DNA of 64,000 nucleotides from Salinigranum rubrum (GCF_002906575.1 NZ_CP026309.1:1488001-1552000), one strand, 5' to 3'. Shown: positions 54,701 through 63,635, numbered from the stretch's first letter. Numbers and translations are program-made. Notes: generated by a model from the letters alone, not told the origin.

Positions 54701-56809
54701 ATGCTGACGGAGATAGTCTACGCTGGGGCGCTCTTCGCTGCCGGCGTCGTGTCCGCCGTGACGGCCATCGTCGTTCTCGGGCGCGTCCGTTCGTACACCC
54801 AGCGGGTCCCGCTCATGTTCGCGGCGACCGCCCTCTCGGCCGCCGTGTGGGCCACCGCCTACGGCTTCTCGCTCCTCTCGACGACCCCCGCCGGCCGTGC
54901 CCTCTGGCTTCAGGTCCTCTGGTTTGGTGCGGCCTCCCTCGCGACGTTCTGGTTCGCCTTCGCCCTCTCGTACACGCGGTACGAGGGGCTGCTCACCTCG
55001 TGGACGGCCACGCTGTTGGCCGTCGAGCCCCTGGTCGTCATCGGCATCGTGGTGACTGCCGGTCGACACGACTTCCTCCTTGCCGGCTCCGAGGCCACCG
55101 CCTTCGGGGTCCTCCCGACGGTCTCGACGGCCGCCGGGCCGCTCCTTCTCTTCCACGGGGTGTACACGGGCGTGCTCGTCCTCGCCGGACTCGGCTGTCT
55201 GGTGGTGCAGTACCGGCGGTCGCGTCGGCTCTACCGGCGACAGGTGTCGGTCGTCCTCGCCGCCTCGGTGGTGCCGGTCGTCGCGTCGCTCCTGTCGGCG
55301 GACGCCCCTGGTTCGGCGGCGGGTCTCGACGTCACGCCCGTCGCGTTCGGCCTCTCCTCGGTTGCGATCCTCGTCGGCTTCTACCGTTACCAACTGTTCG
55401 ACCTGTCCCCCATCGCTCGCGACGTCGTGGTCGGCGAACTCCGCGACGGCGCGGTCGTCGTCGACGACCGTGGCCGGGTCGTCGAGACGAACCCCCGCGC
55501 CAGACAGATATTCGACACCGAGGAGGACAGCCTCCTCGGTCGGCGCCTCGCCGACGTTCCCGACTACGGCCCGACGCTCCAGCGCATCGTCGACGACCCG
55601 ATGGCCCGCGAGGAGTTCGTCGTCGACGCGTCCGACGGCGACCGGTTCTTCGAGGCGACCGCGAGTCGGTTCGACGGCCAGGGAGCGCACGAACGCGGCC
55701 ACCTCATCATGCTCCGCGACGTGACCGAACGGCGACGCACCGAGGAGGAGTTCCGCGCACTCATCGAGAACTCGCGCGACCTCATCACGGTCGTCGCCCC
55801 GGACGGGACGCGCGTGTACTGCGCTCCCTCGTTCGAGCGGACGCTCGGGCACGACCCCGAGGAGATGATCGGTCGGGAGGCCTTCGAACTGCTTCATCCC
55901 GACGACCGAGACGAGATCCGACGCCTGTTCGAACGACTCCTCGCGGACGAACAGGGCACCCAGGAGCGCGCGGAGTACCGCGTTCGTCACGCCGACGGGT
56001 CGTGGCGGACGTTCGAGGCCGTCGGCGTGAACCTCGTCGACGACCCGACCGTCCAGGGCGTCGTGGTGAACGCCCGCGACGTGACCGCTCGTCGCCGCTA
56101 CGAACAGCGCCTGCGAGTACTCAACCGCGTTCTCCGACACGACCTCCGGAACGAGGTCAACGTCATTCAGGGCCACGCGGACCTCCTCCTCGAACGCAAC
56201 GTCACCGCCGAGGCGAAAGAGCACGCCCGCGTCATCCGAAAGAAGGCCGAGACGCTCGTCGAACTCGGCGAGCAGACGCGCAAGATCGACTACACGCTCC
56301 ACAGCACCGACGGGGTGGAGAAACCGCTCGAAATCACCGAGTCCATCCGCGACCGTCTCGACAGCATCCAAGAGGAGTTCCCGGGGGCCATCGTCGTCGC
56401 CGACCTCCCCGACGAGCAGTGGGTGCTCGCCGACGACCTCATCGACTCGGCCATGATGAACCTCATCGACAACGCCATCGAGCACAACGACCGCGTCGCC
56501 CCACAGATCTCCGTCACGATCGACCCCGTCACGGACGACGGCGTCGACTACGTCGAGGTCGCCGTCGCGGACAACGGCCCGGGCATCCCCGAGTCGGAAC
56601 GGCGGGTCTTCACCGAGGGGACCGAGACGCCGCTGAGCCACGGGAGCGGACTCGGCCTCTGGCTCGTCGAGTGGATCGTCACACGGTCGAACGGCCACCT
56701 CTACTTCGAGGAGAACGAACCGCGTGGCACGGTCGTCCGGATCCGACTCCGCGAGACCACTCCGATGTCCACCGAAGGTCCCGAGTCACAGGCGGCGTCG
56801 ACGGACTGA
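54701..56809 (+). CDS. Membrane histidine kinase with 7TM N-terminus and PAS domains
   Basis: 702 residues. Seven hydrophobic helices (1-about 225, histidine-kinase N-terminal 7TM type) are followed by PAS domains at about 240-345 and 345-470. The core has phosphoacceptor His480 in LRHDLRNEVNVIQGHADLLL, N box MMNLIDNAIEHND, G1 DNGPGIP (about 624-630) and G2 SGLGLWLVEW. It senses an extracellular or membrane signal and phosphorylates an unlinked response regulator. A stop-adjacent hairpin follows. Confidence 0.92.
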   Translation: MLTEIVYAGALFAAGVVSAVTAIVVLGRVRSYTQRVPLMFAATALSAAVWATAYGFSLLSTTPAGRALWLQVLWFGAASLATFWFAFALSYTRYEGLLTSWTATLLAVEPLVVIGIVVTAGRHDFLLAGSEATAFGVLPTVSTAAGPLLLFHGVYTGVLVLAGLGCLVVQYRRSRRLYRRQVSVVLAASVVPVVASLLSADAPGSAAGLDVTPVAFGLSSVAILVGFYRYQLFDLSPIARDVVVGELRDGAVVVDDRGRVVETNPRARQIFDTEEDSLLGRRLADVPDYGPTLQRIVDDPMAREEFVVDASDGDRFFEATASRFDGQGAHERGHLIMLRDVTERRRTEEEFRALIENSRDLITVVAPDGTRVYCAPSFERTLGHDPEEMIGREAFELLHPDDRDEIRRLFERLLADEQGTQERAEYRVRHADGSWRTFEAVGVNLVDDPTVQGVVVNARDVTARRRYEQRLRVLNRVLRHDLRNEVNVIQGHADLLLERNVTAEAKEHARVIRKKAETLVELGEQTRKIDYTLHSTDGVEKPLEITESIRDRLDSIQEEFPGAIVVADLPDEQWVLADDLIDSAMMNLIDNAIEHNDRVAPQISVTIDPVTDDGVDYVEVAVADNGPGIPESERRVFTEGTETPLSHGSGLGLWLVEWIVTRSNGHLYFEENEPRGTVVRIRLRETTPMSTEGPESQAASTD

Positions 56810-56823
56810 GGGCCGTGGCCCTC
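56808..56823. terminator. Stop-codon-overlapping hairpin between convergent genes
   Basis: GAGGGCC (56808-56814) and GGCCCTC (56817-56823) form a perfect 7-base inverted repeat with a 2-base gap. It overlaps the kinase stop codon and precedes the stop of the converging small gene. In-situ folding of such a tight palindrome is likely as a cruciform or RNA hairpin with a small loop. Confidence 0.35.
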
Positions 56824-56826
56824 TCC

Positions 56827-57198
56827 TCACTCCCGCGTGAGGACCATGGCTCCGCGTTCTCCTGTCGGCCGGCCGCCGACGCTCGCCTCCAGTTGACGCC
56901 GATGAACCGCCCGCAACAGCGTCGCTTCCCTGTCGTCGAGCGAGAGCGCCGTCGCGAACTCCGGCCAGACCGTGTCCGCGACCGACAGGTAGTACGCCTC
57001 TTCGCGCCGTTCGACCACCGGGTCGTTCGGGAACCCCCTGCGCCACTCGTAGACGATGTCGTCGACGCCCGGCAGCCGTCGCACCAGTTCCTGCTGCCGC
57101 CGGACGAGGTCACGGAGCGTCGTCGTCGAGGCGTCGTACTCCTCGGCGACGGCGTCGAACACCCGGTCGTCGAACGGGGCGAGCGGGTCGCGCGTCAT
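56827..57198 (-). CDS. Small conserved cytosolic helical protein of unknown function
   Basis: 123 residues from ATG 57198: MTRDPLAPFDDRVFDAVAEE and a run of helices with a central REEAYYLSVADTVWPEFATA (about 66-85) and a C-terminal REATLLRAVHRRQLEASVGG. Acidic and Arg-rich with no membrane part. I cannot name the family. An alternative ATG nine codons further out (57225) would add MSARIPLPD. Convergent with the kinase, divergent from the PfkB kinase. Confidence 0.7.
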   Translation of the reverse strand: MTRDPLAPFDDRVFDAVAEEYDASTTTLRDLVRRQQELVRRLPGVDDIVYEWRRGFPNDPVVERREEAYYLSVADTVWPEFATALSLDDREATLLRAVHRRQLEASVGGRPTGERGAMVLTRE

Positions 57199-57301
57199 AT
57201 CTGGCAAGGGGATGCGAGCCGACATAACGACCACGGACCGCGCCGCTCCCGTCGAGCGACGACCGACGGGTTTCAACTGCCTACCACCTGAACCCCGTTG
57301 C

Positions 57302-58270
57302 ATGACACGATCCGTCCTCGTCGCCGGCGAGACGCTCATCGACTTCATCCCCGAACAGACCGGCCCGCTCGCGGCCGTCGAGTCGTTCTCGCGCCGCGCG
57401 GGTGGCGCACCCGCGAACGTCGCCGTCGGCCTCGCACACCTCGACGCCCAGCCCCTGTTCTGGACGCGCGTCGGCGACGACGCGTTCGGAGACTACCTCC
57501 GCGAGACGCTCGCCGACGCCGGACTCGACGACAGATACATCGAGGTCGACCCGGCCGCGAAGACCGGCCTCGCCTTCGTCAGCCTGGGCGAGGAAGCCGA
57601 GCGCGAGTTCTCCTTTCACCGTCACGAGAGCGCCGACACCCGGCTCCAGCCCGGAACCATCGACGACGAGGCGCTCTCCGGACTGGACTGGGTCCACGTC
57701 GGCGGCGTCACGCTCGCGGACGACCCCGCCCGGACGGCGACGCTCGACCTCGTCGAGCGCGCTCGAGAGCGCGGAGCGACGGTCTCGTTCGACCCCAACG
57801 CCCGCCCGGAACTGTGGGCGGACGAGGAGTTCTCGTTCGTCGAGACCATCGACGACCTCCTCCCGCAGGTGGACGTGCTGAAGGCGTCGCCGGACGACCT
57901 CGCAGCGGCCAACATCGAGTACGACGGTCCCGAAGCGACGGCCGACCGACTGCTGGAGCGCGGCCCCCACACGGTGTTCCTGACGCTCGGCGGCGAGGGG
58001 TCGTTCGCCGCGTCGACCGCCGACGCGCCGTGGGCGTCGGGGACAGAAACGGCGTTCCACGACGGCTACGCGGTCGACCCGGTCGACACGACCGGTGCGG
58101 GCGACGCCTTCACCGCGGGCGCCATCGCCGCGCTCGTCGACGGCGTTGACCTCGGCGAGGCGCTCGGGTTCGCCAACGCCGTCGCCGCGGTGACCACGAC
58201 CGCTCCGGGCGCGATGACGGCGCTCCCGACCCGCGAGGAGGTAACCGCGTTCCGCGCCGGACAGTCCTGA
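57302..58270 (+). CDS. PfkB-family carbohydrate kinase
   Basis: 322 residues of ribokinase fold. SFSRRAGGAPANVAVGLAHL (about 29-48) is the first PfkB signature with substrate-binding Gly-Gly, and VDPVDTTGAGDAFTAGAIAA (about 258-277) the second with the catalytic Asp in GAGD. The N-terminus SVLVAGETLIDFIPE is typical of fructokinase and 2-keto-3-deoxygluconate kinase. The sugar cannot be chosen; fructose is plausible. Divergent from the small helical gene. Confidence 0.92.
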   Translation: MTRSVLVAGETLIDFIPEQTGPLAAVESFSRRAGGAPANVAVGLAHLDAQPLFWTRVGDDAFGDYLRETLADAGLDDRYIEVDPAAKTGLAFVSLGEEAEREFSFHRHESADTRLQPGTIDDEALSGLDWVHVGGVTLADDPARTATLDLVERARERGATVSFDPNARPELWADEEFSFVETIDDLLPQVDVLKASPDDLAAANIEYDGPEATADRLLERGPHTVFLTLGGEGSFAASTADAPWASGTETAFHDGYAVDPVDTTGAGDAFTAGAIAALVDGVDLGEALGFANAVAAVTTTAPGAMTALPTREEVTAFRAGQS

Positions 58271-58280
58271 CCGGCCCCGT

Positions 58281-59069
58281 CTAGTCCCCGACCGCGAGTT
58301 CCTCGGCGAGGGCCCGTTCGAGGCCCTCGACGGCGCGTCGGCCGACCGCGTGCGACGGGAGTCCGAGTTCGATGTCGTCCTCGCCGGCGCGCTCGACGAC
58401 GAGCGTCGGCTGTCGCCCCCGGAGATACCACCCGCCGAGGCCGACCGCGACCAGGCCGAGCGCGAGTCCGCCGAAGACGAGGAGGTCGACGAGGAGGCCG
58501 ACGAGCGTTCCCACGAGCGAGAGTAGCGAGACCAGGCCGCCGACGCCGGGCGTGTTCCCAACGTCGGGACTCGCGGCGAACAGCGACTGCACGCCCAGCG
58601 AGCGCGCCGCGAGTCCTCCCACGAGGAGGACGGCGGCGTAGAGGCCGGCCCGGAGGGCGTACGACCGGACCTGGGTGTGTCCCCTCCCTCGCATCCCGAC
58701 ACCGACGACGTTCGGCCGGTCGACCGTCACGAACCGCTTGCCCGACGAGTCGGGGTCGAACACGAGGAGCCGGTGGCTCGTCGCGACGACCCAGCCACAC
58801 CCCACGTCGACACGTTCTCTCGCCGTCTCCCCCGCGAAGAGGTACCGGTCGGGGTCGAGCGTTCGTCGGGGAGACGGGTCGGCGGCCCACGCGCCGTCGG
58901 ACGGCGTCGGTTCGGTTCGCTCGTCCCCGTCGTTCGCGTCGTCGAGGTCCGCCTCCCAGACGAACGGTGACGGCTCGGTCGCGTCGCTGTCGACTCCCTC
59001 GGACTCGTCGTCGACGGCTCCGACGTCACCGCCCCGGTCGACCGTGTCGTCGGTGCCGTCGGGTGCCAT
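58281..59069 (-). CDS. PH-like domain membrane protein with acidic head
   Basis: 262 residues. The acidic, disordered head (1-72) precedes a beta domain (about 72-120, YLFAGETARERVDVGCGWVV) that recalls bacterial PH-like domains, followed by three hydrophobic segments (about 133-150, 172-196, 195-215) and a C-terminal helical tail (AVGRRAVEGLERALAEELAV). The PH-like assignment is by pattern only. It lies upstream of nothing obvious and downstream of the actin-homologue gene on the same strand with a 12-base gap, so it may be co-transcribed with it. Confidence 0.7.
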   Translation of the reverse strand: MAPDGTDDTVDRGGDVGAVDDESEGVDSDATEPSPFVWEADLDDANDGDERTEPTPSDGAWAADPSPRRTLDPDRYLFAGETARERVDVGCGWVVATSHRLLVFDPDSSGKRFVTVDRPNVVGVGMRGRGHTQVRSYALRAGLYAAVLLVGGLAARSLGVQSLFAASPDVGNTPGVGGLVSLLSLVGTLVGLLVDLLVFGGLALGLVAVGLGGWYLRGRQPTLVVERAGEDDIELGLPSHAVGRRAVEGLERALAEELAVGD

Positions 59070-59081
59070 CGATGTTCGAGA

Positions 59082-60206
59082 TTAGAGTCGCTCTGTGAGC
59101 CGGCCGGCGATGCGTTGTGCGCCCTGTGCGGCCGCGAGGTCCGGTCGGTCGGGAGCGGTCGCTTCGACCTCGCGGTTCAGTTCCTCGCCGAGGCGCTCCT
59201 CGAACTCCTCGACGATGCCGGGGATGCAGGCCATGCCGCCCGTCACCGCGATGGGTCGTGAGAGGGCGATCTGGTAGGGCTTGATGTGACTGTTCGCCAG
59301 TTCGGAGAGGAAGTTGTTCGCGATCTCGTCGACGACCTCGTCGACGTAGTCGTCGAGGGGGTCCATGACGGAGCGCTCGATGGTGAACTCGTGGCTGCCG
59401 CCGCCGGGCTGCTGGATGACGTCGGTGAAGGGCTCGAAGTCGACGAAATCGCCGTGTTCCTCCTTGTACTCCCGGGCCGTCGTTCGGTCGATGTTGACGC
59501 GGCCCTGCGTCTCCTCCTCGACGGCGTTCGCGATGCGGCGGTCGACCTCGTTCCCGGTCACCGAACCCGTCGAGAACGGGGCGAGTTGCTCTCCGTGGCG
59601 GTACGCACACGCTTCGAGGTTCGTCGACCCCATGTTGACGGCGATGAATATCTCGTCGACGGCCTCGAGGTCGTCACCGAGCGCCGGGATGGAGCCACAG
59701 AGCGACTCGGGGAACGACCGGACGAGCGCGTCCCCGACGCCGCTCTCCTCGATGACCGCCGAGAGGTTCGCGAGCCCCTCCTCGTTCTCGATGGTCGGAA
59801 TCGCGTAGACGACGGCGCTGTCCGCCGGGATGTCCTGTGAGCGGACGAGTTCGGAGAAGAACTGCTTCGCCAGGTCGGCGTTCTCGTCGTCCTCGGGGAG
59901 CCCCGAGCGGAGCATGTAGCGGACCCGGTCGGGGTACTCCCTCGCGGCCTGTTCGCCGTAGATGACGCGCTCGTCGCCGGTGAGGGCGTCCTCGTACGTC
60001 GCGAGACAGGTGAGCGTTCGGACGGTTCGGAGCGAGCCGTCCCCGTCGGGGACGTAGATGACCGTCCGCGTGCTGCCGAGTTTCACGCCGACAGGTACCG
60101 GTCCGTCGGCGCGTGTGCGGACGGTCGTCTCTTCGTCGGCGTCCGCAGAATCATCGGCGTCTGTCTCGCTCTCGTCGTCCGGTTGTGGCTCGTCCTCGTC
60201 TGCCAT
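59082..60206 (-). CDS. Actin/MreB-superfamily ATPase, salactin/volactin type
   Basis: 374 residues. After an acidic tail (1-33) comes the actin-fold ATPase: phosphate-1 loop GVKLGSTRT (40-48), phosphate-2 loop NMGSTNLEA (191-199), connect region TGNEVDRRIANAV (217-229) and adenosine motif VTGGMACIPG (321-330). SGLPEDDENADLAKQFF and ADSAVVYAIPTIENEEGLAN are strongly reminiscent of the haloarchaeal actin homologues salactin (Halobacterium) and volactin (Haloferax), which form dynamic filaments and influence cell shape or division. The gene lies 25 bases after the ArlD/E-like gene in the chemotaxis block. Confidence 0.8.
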   Translation of the reverse strand: MADEDEPQPDDESETDADDSADADEETTVRTRADGPVPVGVKLGSTRTVIYVPDGDGSLRTVRTLTCLATYEDALTGDERVIYGEQAAREYPDRVRYMLRSGLPEDDENADLAKQFFSELVRSQDIPADSAVVYAIPTIENEEGLANLSAVIEESGVGDALVRSFPESLCGSIPALGDDLEAVDEIFIAVNMGSTNLEACAYRHGEQLAPFSTGSVTGNEVDRRIANAVEEETQGRVNIDRTTAREYKEEHGDFVDFEPFTDVIQQPGGGSHEFTIERSVMDPLDDYVDEVVDEIANNFLSELANSHIKPYQIALSRPIAVTGGMACIPGIVEEFEERLGEELNREVEATAPDRPDLAAAQGAQRIAGRLTERL

Positions 60207-60231
60207 GATAGGCCGCTCGGCGTCTACCCAC

Positions 60232-60857
60232 TTAAGTCATCGAGGCGAGGCGGGCGACGTACAGCAGACTGAGCTGGTGGTCGTCGACGTCGAGGTCGTG
60301 ACCGCCCTGTCCGTCCTCCGTGAACCCCACGAGGTAGTCTTGGAGCGCGTCCTCGACGTCGGGCGTGATCCACTCGATGGTCCGGTAGTACCGGAGCGCG
60401 TCCATCGTCCGTTTGAACCCGCCCTTCAGCACCAGGAACTCGAGCCAGTCGAAGATGACCCGTTCGGCGGCGTACTTCTGTGGCAGCGAGCCGAGGTACG
60501 GCTTCGTCATCTCCTCTGCGACCATCGCCGACTGGTGTAAGAAGAGCTGTTCGAGTTGGTTCGAGCGGAGCGCGTCCGCGGCGACTCCCCGGTTCGGCGT
60601 CGGGTTTCCACGGGCCGTCGAACGGGCACGACCACGGTCGGTCGGCTCGTCGTATCGGTCGCGGCGGCCGTTCTGACGCTCGAACCCCGACTGGGGTTCG
60701 TCCGCGCGGCCGTTCCCGCTCCACCGTGCCTGTGCGTCCTCGCCGTGGTCTTCGGCCTCCGGTCCGTCGGTGCGACTCTCGGGTAGTCGAACTCCCGTCG
60801 GTCCGCTGCCATCCGACGCAACTCTTCGGGGTCGTAATCTTCGGGGTTGACGTTCAT
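60232..60857 (-). pseudogene. Archaellar ArlD/ArlE (FlaD/FlaE)-type protein, frameshifted
   Basis: ATG 60857 starts MNVNPEDYDPEELRRMAADR, but after the short G run at 60781-60783 (plus strand) this frame becomes Arg/Thr-rich. One added base in that run continues as a Gly/Arg/Asp-rich linker and then the ArlD/E domain: LEQLFLHQSAMVAEEMTKPY, then LPQKYAAERVIFDWLEFLVL, GFKRTMDALRYYRTIEWITP and the end VARLASMT. The C-terminal domain belongs to cytosolic archaellum proteins that link the motor to chemotaxis signalling. The repaired protein would be 208 residues. The 97-residue C-terminal piece from ATG 60525 is intact. Confidence 0.8.
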
Positions 60858-60950
60858 GTTGTATTCACGAGAGCCTGACTGTTAGTGTGAGTGAGTAGTG
60901 TGTCAGACATAAAGCTACGTCTCGCATTATCCGATGTGATATCGAACGTC

Positions 60951-61457
60951 TCAGAGCGTCTGTCGACCGGCGGCCGCCGAGCGGACGTGGAGCGCTCCCG
61001 TCGCCCCGTCGAGTTCGAGCGAGCGGCCGTGGTCGCCGCCGACGTCTTCCGCCTCGATGGGGATGCGGAGCGCTGCGAGTGTCGCCCGTGCCGCGTCGAC
61101 GTTGCGGTCGCCGACGCTCTCGTCCGTCGATTTGAACTCGAACATCGTGCTCCCGCCGGCGAGTTTCGCGACCAGTCGCCCCTGCGACGCACCCTCGTCG
61201 CTCATCGCGTCGACGAGCGCGTCGATGGCGGTGTCGACGTACTTCGCGACGTCGGTCTTCCCCTCCCCCGCGGGGAGCATCGCGTGTGCGAGGCCGACGA
61301 TACCGGCGCGTGAGTCGTACAGCGCGACCCCGACGCACGAGCCGAGCCCGCTCGTCGAGAGCGTACTCTCGCTGTCTCCGACCGCGAAGTCGGCGATGCC
61401 GACCTTGATTCGGTCGGTCGTTCGTCGGGCCGGCGGCTTCCTCGAGTAGACTTCCAT
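60951..61457 (-). CDS. cheD: Chemotaxis protein CheD (receptor glutamine deamidase)
   Basis: 168 residues. Catalytic Cys41 (GLGSCVGVAL) with His58 (GLAHAML) and Thr35 match the Cys-His-Thr triad of CheD, which deamidates glutamines in chemoreceptors and is controlled by CheC and CheY-P. An FEFKSTDESVGDRNVDAARA region (about 106-125) completes the family. Start overlaps the cheC stop (TGATG), so the two are translated together. Confidence 0.93.
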   Translation of the reverse strand: MEVYSRKPPARRTTDRIKVGIADFAVGDSESTLSTSGLGSCVGVALYDSRAGIVGLAHAMLPAGEGKTDVAKYVDTAIDALVDAMSDEGASQGRLVAKLAGGSTMFEFKSTDESVGDRNVDAARATLAALRIPIEAEDVGGDHGRSLELDGATGALHVRSAAAGRQTL

Positions 61458-62641
61458 CAGGCTGGTCGTGCAGTCAACTGGTCCAAGGCGTCGTGCAGTT
61501 CCTTCTCGTTCGGGAGAGCGTAGATGTCACAGGTGAACTCGTGGTCGTTGGTCCGGATCGTCGAGTCGATGAGGAACGCGTAGTCCTGTTGTTGGGCGAG
61601 TTCCGTCGCCAGCGGGTCGATGATCGCCGGTCCGAGGTCGTGGACGAACTGTGGCGGCGAGATCTCGATGGTCGTCTCCAGTCGATTGGCCCACCCGTCG
61701 ATGAACCCCGACGTGATGATGTTCCCGATCTCCTGGATCGCGCTCTGTCGCATCTCCGCACCGGCGTCGACTCCGGGGAGGAGTGCCGAGGCGATACGCT
61801 CCGAGGAGGGCTCGTCGAAGAGGATGGCGATGTACCCGCTGGGGACGCCTTCGAACTCCAGAACGACGCCGGTGCGCGTCGTGTCGTCGAGTTGCATCGG
61901 AACGCCCTCGATGGGGACGAAGCTCAGCCGCGAGACGTCGACGGTGGTCTCCGTCCCCGTCATCGCCGAGATGTCCGTCGACGCCTGCTCGGCGCCGTCG
62001 GCGATCATGTCGCTGAACGCCGTGAACGTCTCGATGGGAAGCGCCTCCTCGGCGTTGGTCGCGGTGTCGACGATGGTCTCGACCGAATCCGCCGTCGGGA
62101 CCATGTACAGGTAGAACGTCACCGGGTCCGAGACCGTCTCGAGCTGGTTTCGGAAGACGATGATGTGATCGCTCTCGCCGCCGTATCCCTCGTCCCCGAC
62201 GGTGAAGTCGTCGAGCGGTCCGTCGCTGTCGACGTCGAGGTACGTCGGGGTCGTGATGTCGATGGTCGTCCCGAGGTGGTTCGCCCACCCGTCGATGAAC
62301 CCACCGAGCATGATGTTCCCGATCTCTTTGAGTCCAGACGTCGCGAGTTCGTCGCCCGCGCTCGCGCCCGGAAGGATGGCCTCGACGACGTTCATCGCAC
62401 TCTCGCGGTCGAACGCGAGGATGGTCCGGCCGTCGAGTCCGCCGCTGAACCCGATGCGGATGCTGACGAAGTCCTGTTCACGGAACTCGCACTCGACGTC
62501 CGAAGCCGTCTCGAGTTCGACTTTCGTGACGTTGACGTGCGTCTCGATGCCGGTTAACTCCGACAACGACCACGCGGCCGTCTCGGCACCCGAGTGCGCC
62601 AGCTGACTGAACGTCCGGAGCGCGTGGACGTCGAGGTTCAT
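61457..62641 (-). CDS. cheC: Chemotaxis phosphatase CheC (two-domain form)
   Basis: 394 residues made of two CheC domains. Both carry a phosphatase motif: Glu106-x2-Asn109 (LKEIGNIMLGGFIDGWA) and Glu304-x2-Asn307 (IQEIGNIITSGFIDGWA), each followed about 20 residues later by the conserved proline. CheC removes phosphate from CheY-P and binds CheD. Overlaps cheY by four bases (ATGA) and cheD by one. Confidence 0.92.
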   Translation of the reverse strand: MNLDVHALRTFSQLAHSGAETAAWSLSELTGIETHVNVTKVELETASDVECEFREQDFVSIRIGFSGGLDGRTILAFDRESAMNVVEAILPGASAGDELATSGLKEIGNIMLGGFIDGWANHLGTTIDITTPTYLDVDSDGPLDDFTVGDEGYGGESDHIIVFRNQLETVSDPVTFYLYMVPTADSVETIVDTATNAEEALPIETFTAFSDMIADGAEQASTDISAMTGTETTVDVSRLSFVPIEGVPMQLDDTTRTGVVLEFEGVPSGYIAILFDEPSSERIASALLPGVDAGAEMRQSAIQEIGNIITSGFIDGWANRLETTIEISPPQFVHDLGPAIIDPLATELAQQQDYAFLIDSTIRTNDHEFTCDIYALPNEKELHDALDQLTARPA

Positions 62642-63006
62642 ACCTTCGCCTTCGCGACGTCGTCGATCGCTTGCAGGACGTTCGGCTTCTGGAACGGCTT
62701 CGTGATGTAGCCGTCCGCGCCCGCCTCGACCGCCTCGCGCATCTTCTCCTCCTGCCCGACGCTCGTACACATGATGACCGACGAGCCGGGGTCGAGCTCT
62801 TTGATCTCCGACGTCGCTTCGATACCGTTTCTGATAGGCATCACGACGTCCATCGTTACCACGTCCGGGTCGAGTTCGCGGTACATCTCGACCGCTTCGA
62901 CGCCGTTCTCCGCCTCACCGATGACCTCGTGCTCGCCGTCGAGAAGCTGTTTCAAGAGGTTCCGCATGAACGCGGAGTCGTCGACGACCAGTACTGTGCT
63001 AGCCAT
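62638..63006 (-). CDS. cheY: Chemotaxis response regulator CheY
   Basis: 122 residues, a single receiver domain. Asp9-Asp10 and Asp53 (VTMDVVMP) form the phosphorylation site, Thr81 and Lys103 (ITKPF) the signalling residues. Phosphorylated by CheA (outside the window) it acts on the archaellum switch through ArlCDE/CheF-type adaptors. ATG 63006 starts MASTVLVVDDSAF. First gene of the CheYCD group; AT-rich promoter sequence (TGATAAAGAC) lies about 20 bases upstream. Confidence 0.95.
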   Translation of the reverse strand: MASTVLVVDDSAFMRNLLKQLLDGEHEVIGEAENGVEAVEMYRELDPDVVTMDVVMPIRNGIEATSEIKELDPGSSVIMCTSVGQEEKMREAVEAGADGYITKPFQKPNVLQAIDDVAKAKV

Positions 63007-63083
63007 ACAGTCTGGATATCGGAATGCGATTGATAAAGACTCGCCGCCGGATATCAGAGATGATTTTAGATGGTGGCTGTTGC

Positions 63084-63635
63084 TCACCCGGACGCGTCGT
63101 CGTCCGGCGGGAGCACGAGGCCGTCGTCGCGGACCGCGGCGAGGAGGTCACGGATGGAGTCGTCGGGCGAGAGGTCGTGTGCGGCGAGGAGGTCCACGAG
63201 CGTTCGGACCGGGTAGCGGACCTGTACCTCCCCGGCGAGACAGAGGATGCCGAGCACCTCCGGCGACGGGGTGCCCTCGTCAACGTGTGTCGCGTACCAC
63301 GTGAGGAGGTCACGGAAGACGGCGCCGGGGTCGTCCGACGCGCTCTCTGTGACGTGGACGTCACCGTCGAACCGGCCCGCGACGACGAAGCCGTTAGCTG
63401 TCGAGAGCGATTCCAGGTGGTCGACGAGGGCCGACCGGGGGTCGGAGGCCGGCGTCGACTCCGCCTCCAGTTCGGCCTTGATGTCCTCCCGGAGGTCGGC
63501 GACGTCGTCGGCCGTGCCGTCCGTGGCGATGATGTACTGACCCTCCCGCAACTGCTTGACCTGTTCGTTCTTCGTGATGTCGAGGTCTTCCGGGTCGATC
63601 ACACCCTCCTCGTCGCGCGACCCGTGCGGTGGCAT
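63084..63635 (-). CDS. Conserved haloarchaeal protein upstream of cheY (DUF7500-like)
   Basis: 183 residues starting MPPHGSRDEEGVIDPEDLDI. A short helix-rich, acidic N-terminal portion (NEQVKQLREGQYIIATD, about 23-40) precedes a helical C-terminal domain (SPEVLGILCLAGEVQVRYPV and on) that looks like an alpha-helical adaptor. No membrane segment. Its place directly before cheY (77 bases between) suggests a role in taxis; I associate it with DUF7500 but cannot prove it. Confidence 0.8.
   Translation of the reverse strand: MPPHGSRDEEGVIDPEDLDITKNEQVKQLREGQYIIATDGTADDVADLREDIKAELEAESTPASDPRSALVDHLESLSTANGFVVAGRFDGDVHVTESASDDPGAVFRDLLTWYATHVDEGTPSPEVLGILCLAGEVQVRYPVRTLVDLLAAHDLSPDDSIRDLLAAVRDDGLVLPPDDDASG

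Noticed and set aside
54608-56698. 696-codon minus-strand frame opposite the 7TM-PAS kinase
   Set aside because: Antisense shadow; the plus strand carries a complete histidine kinase.
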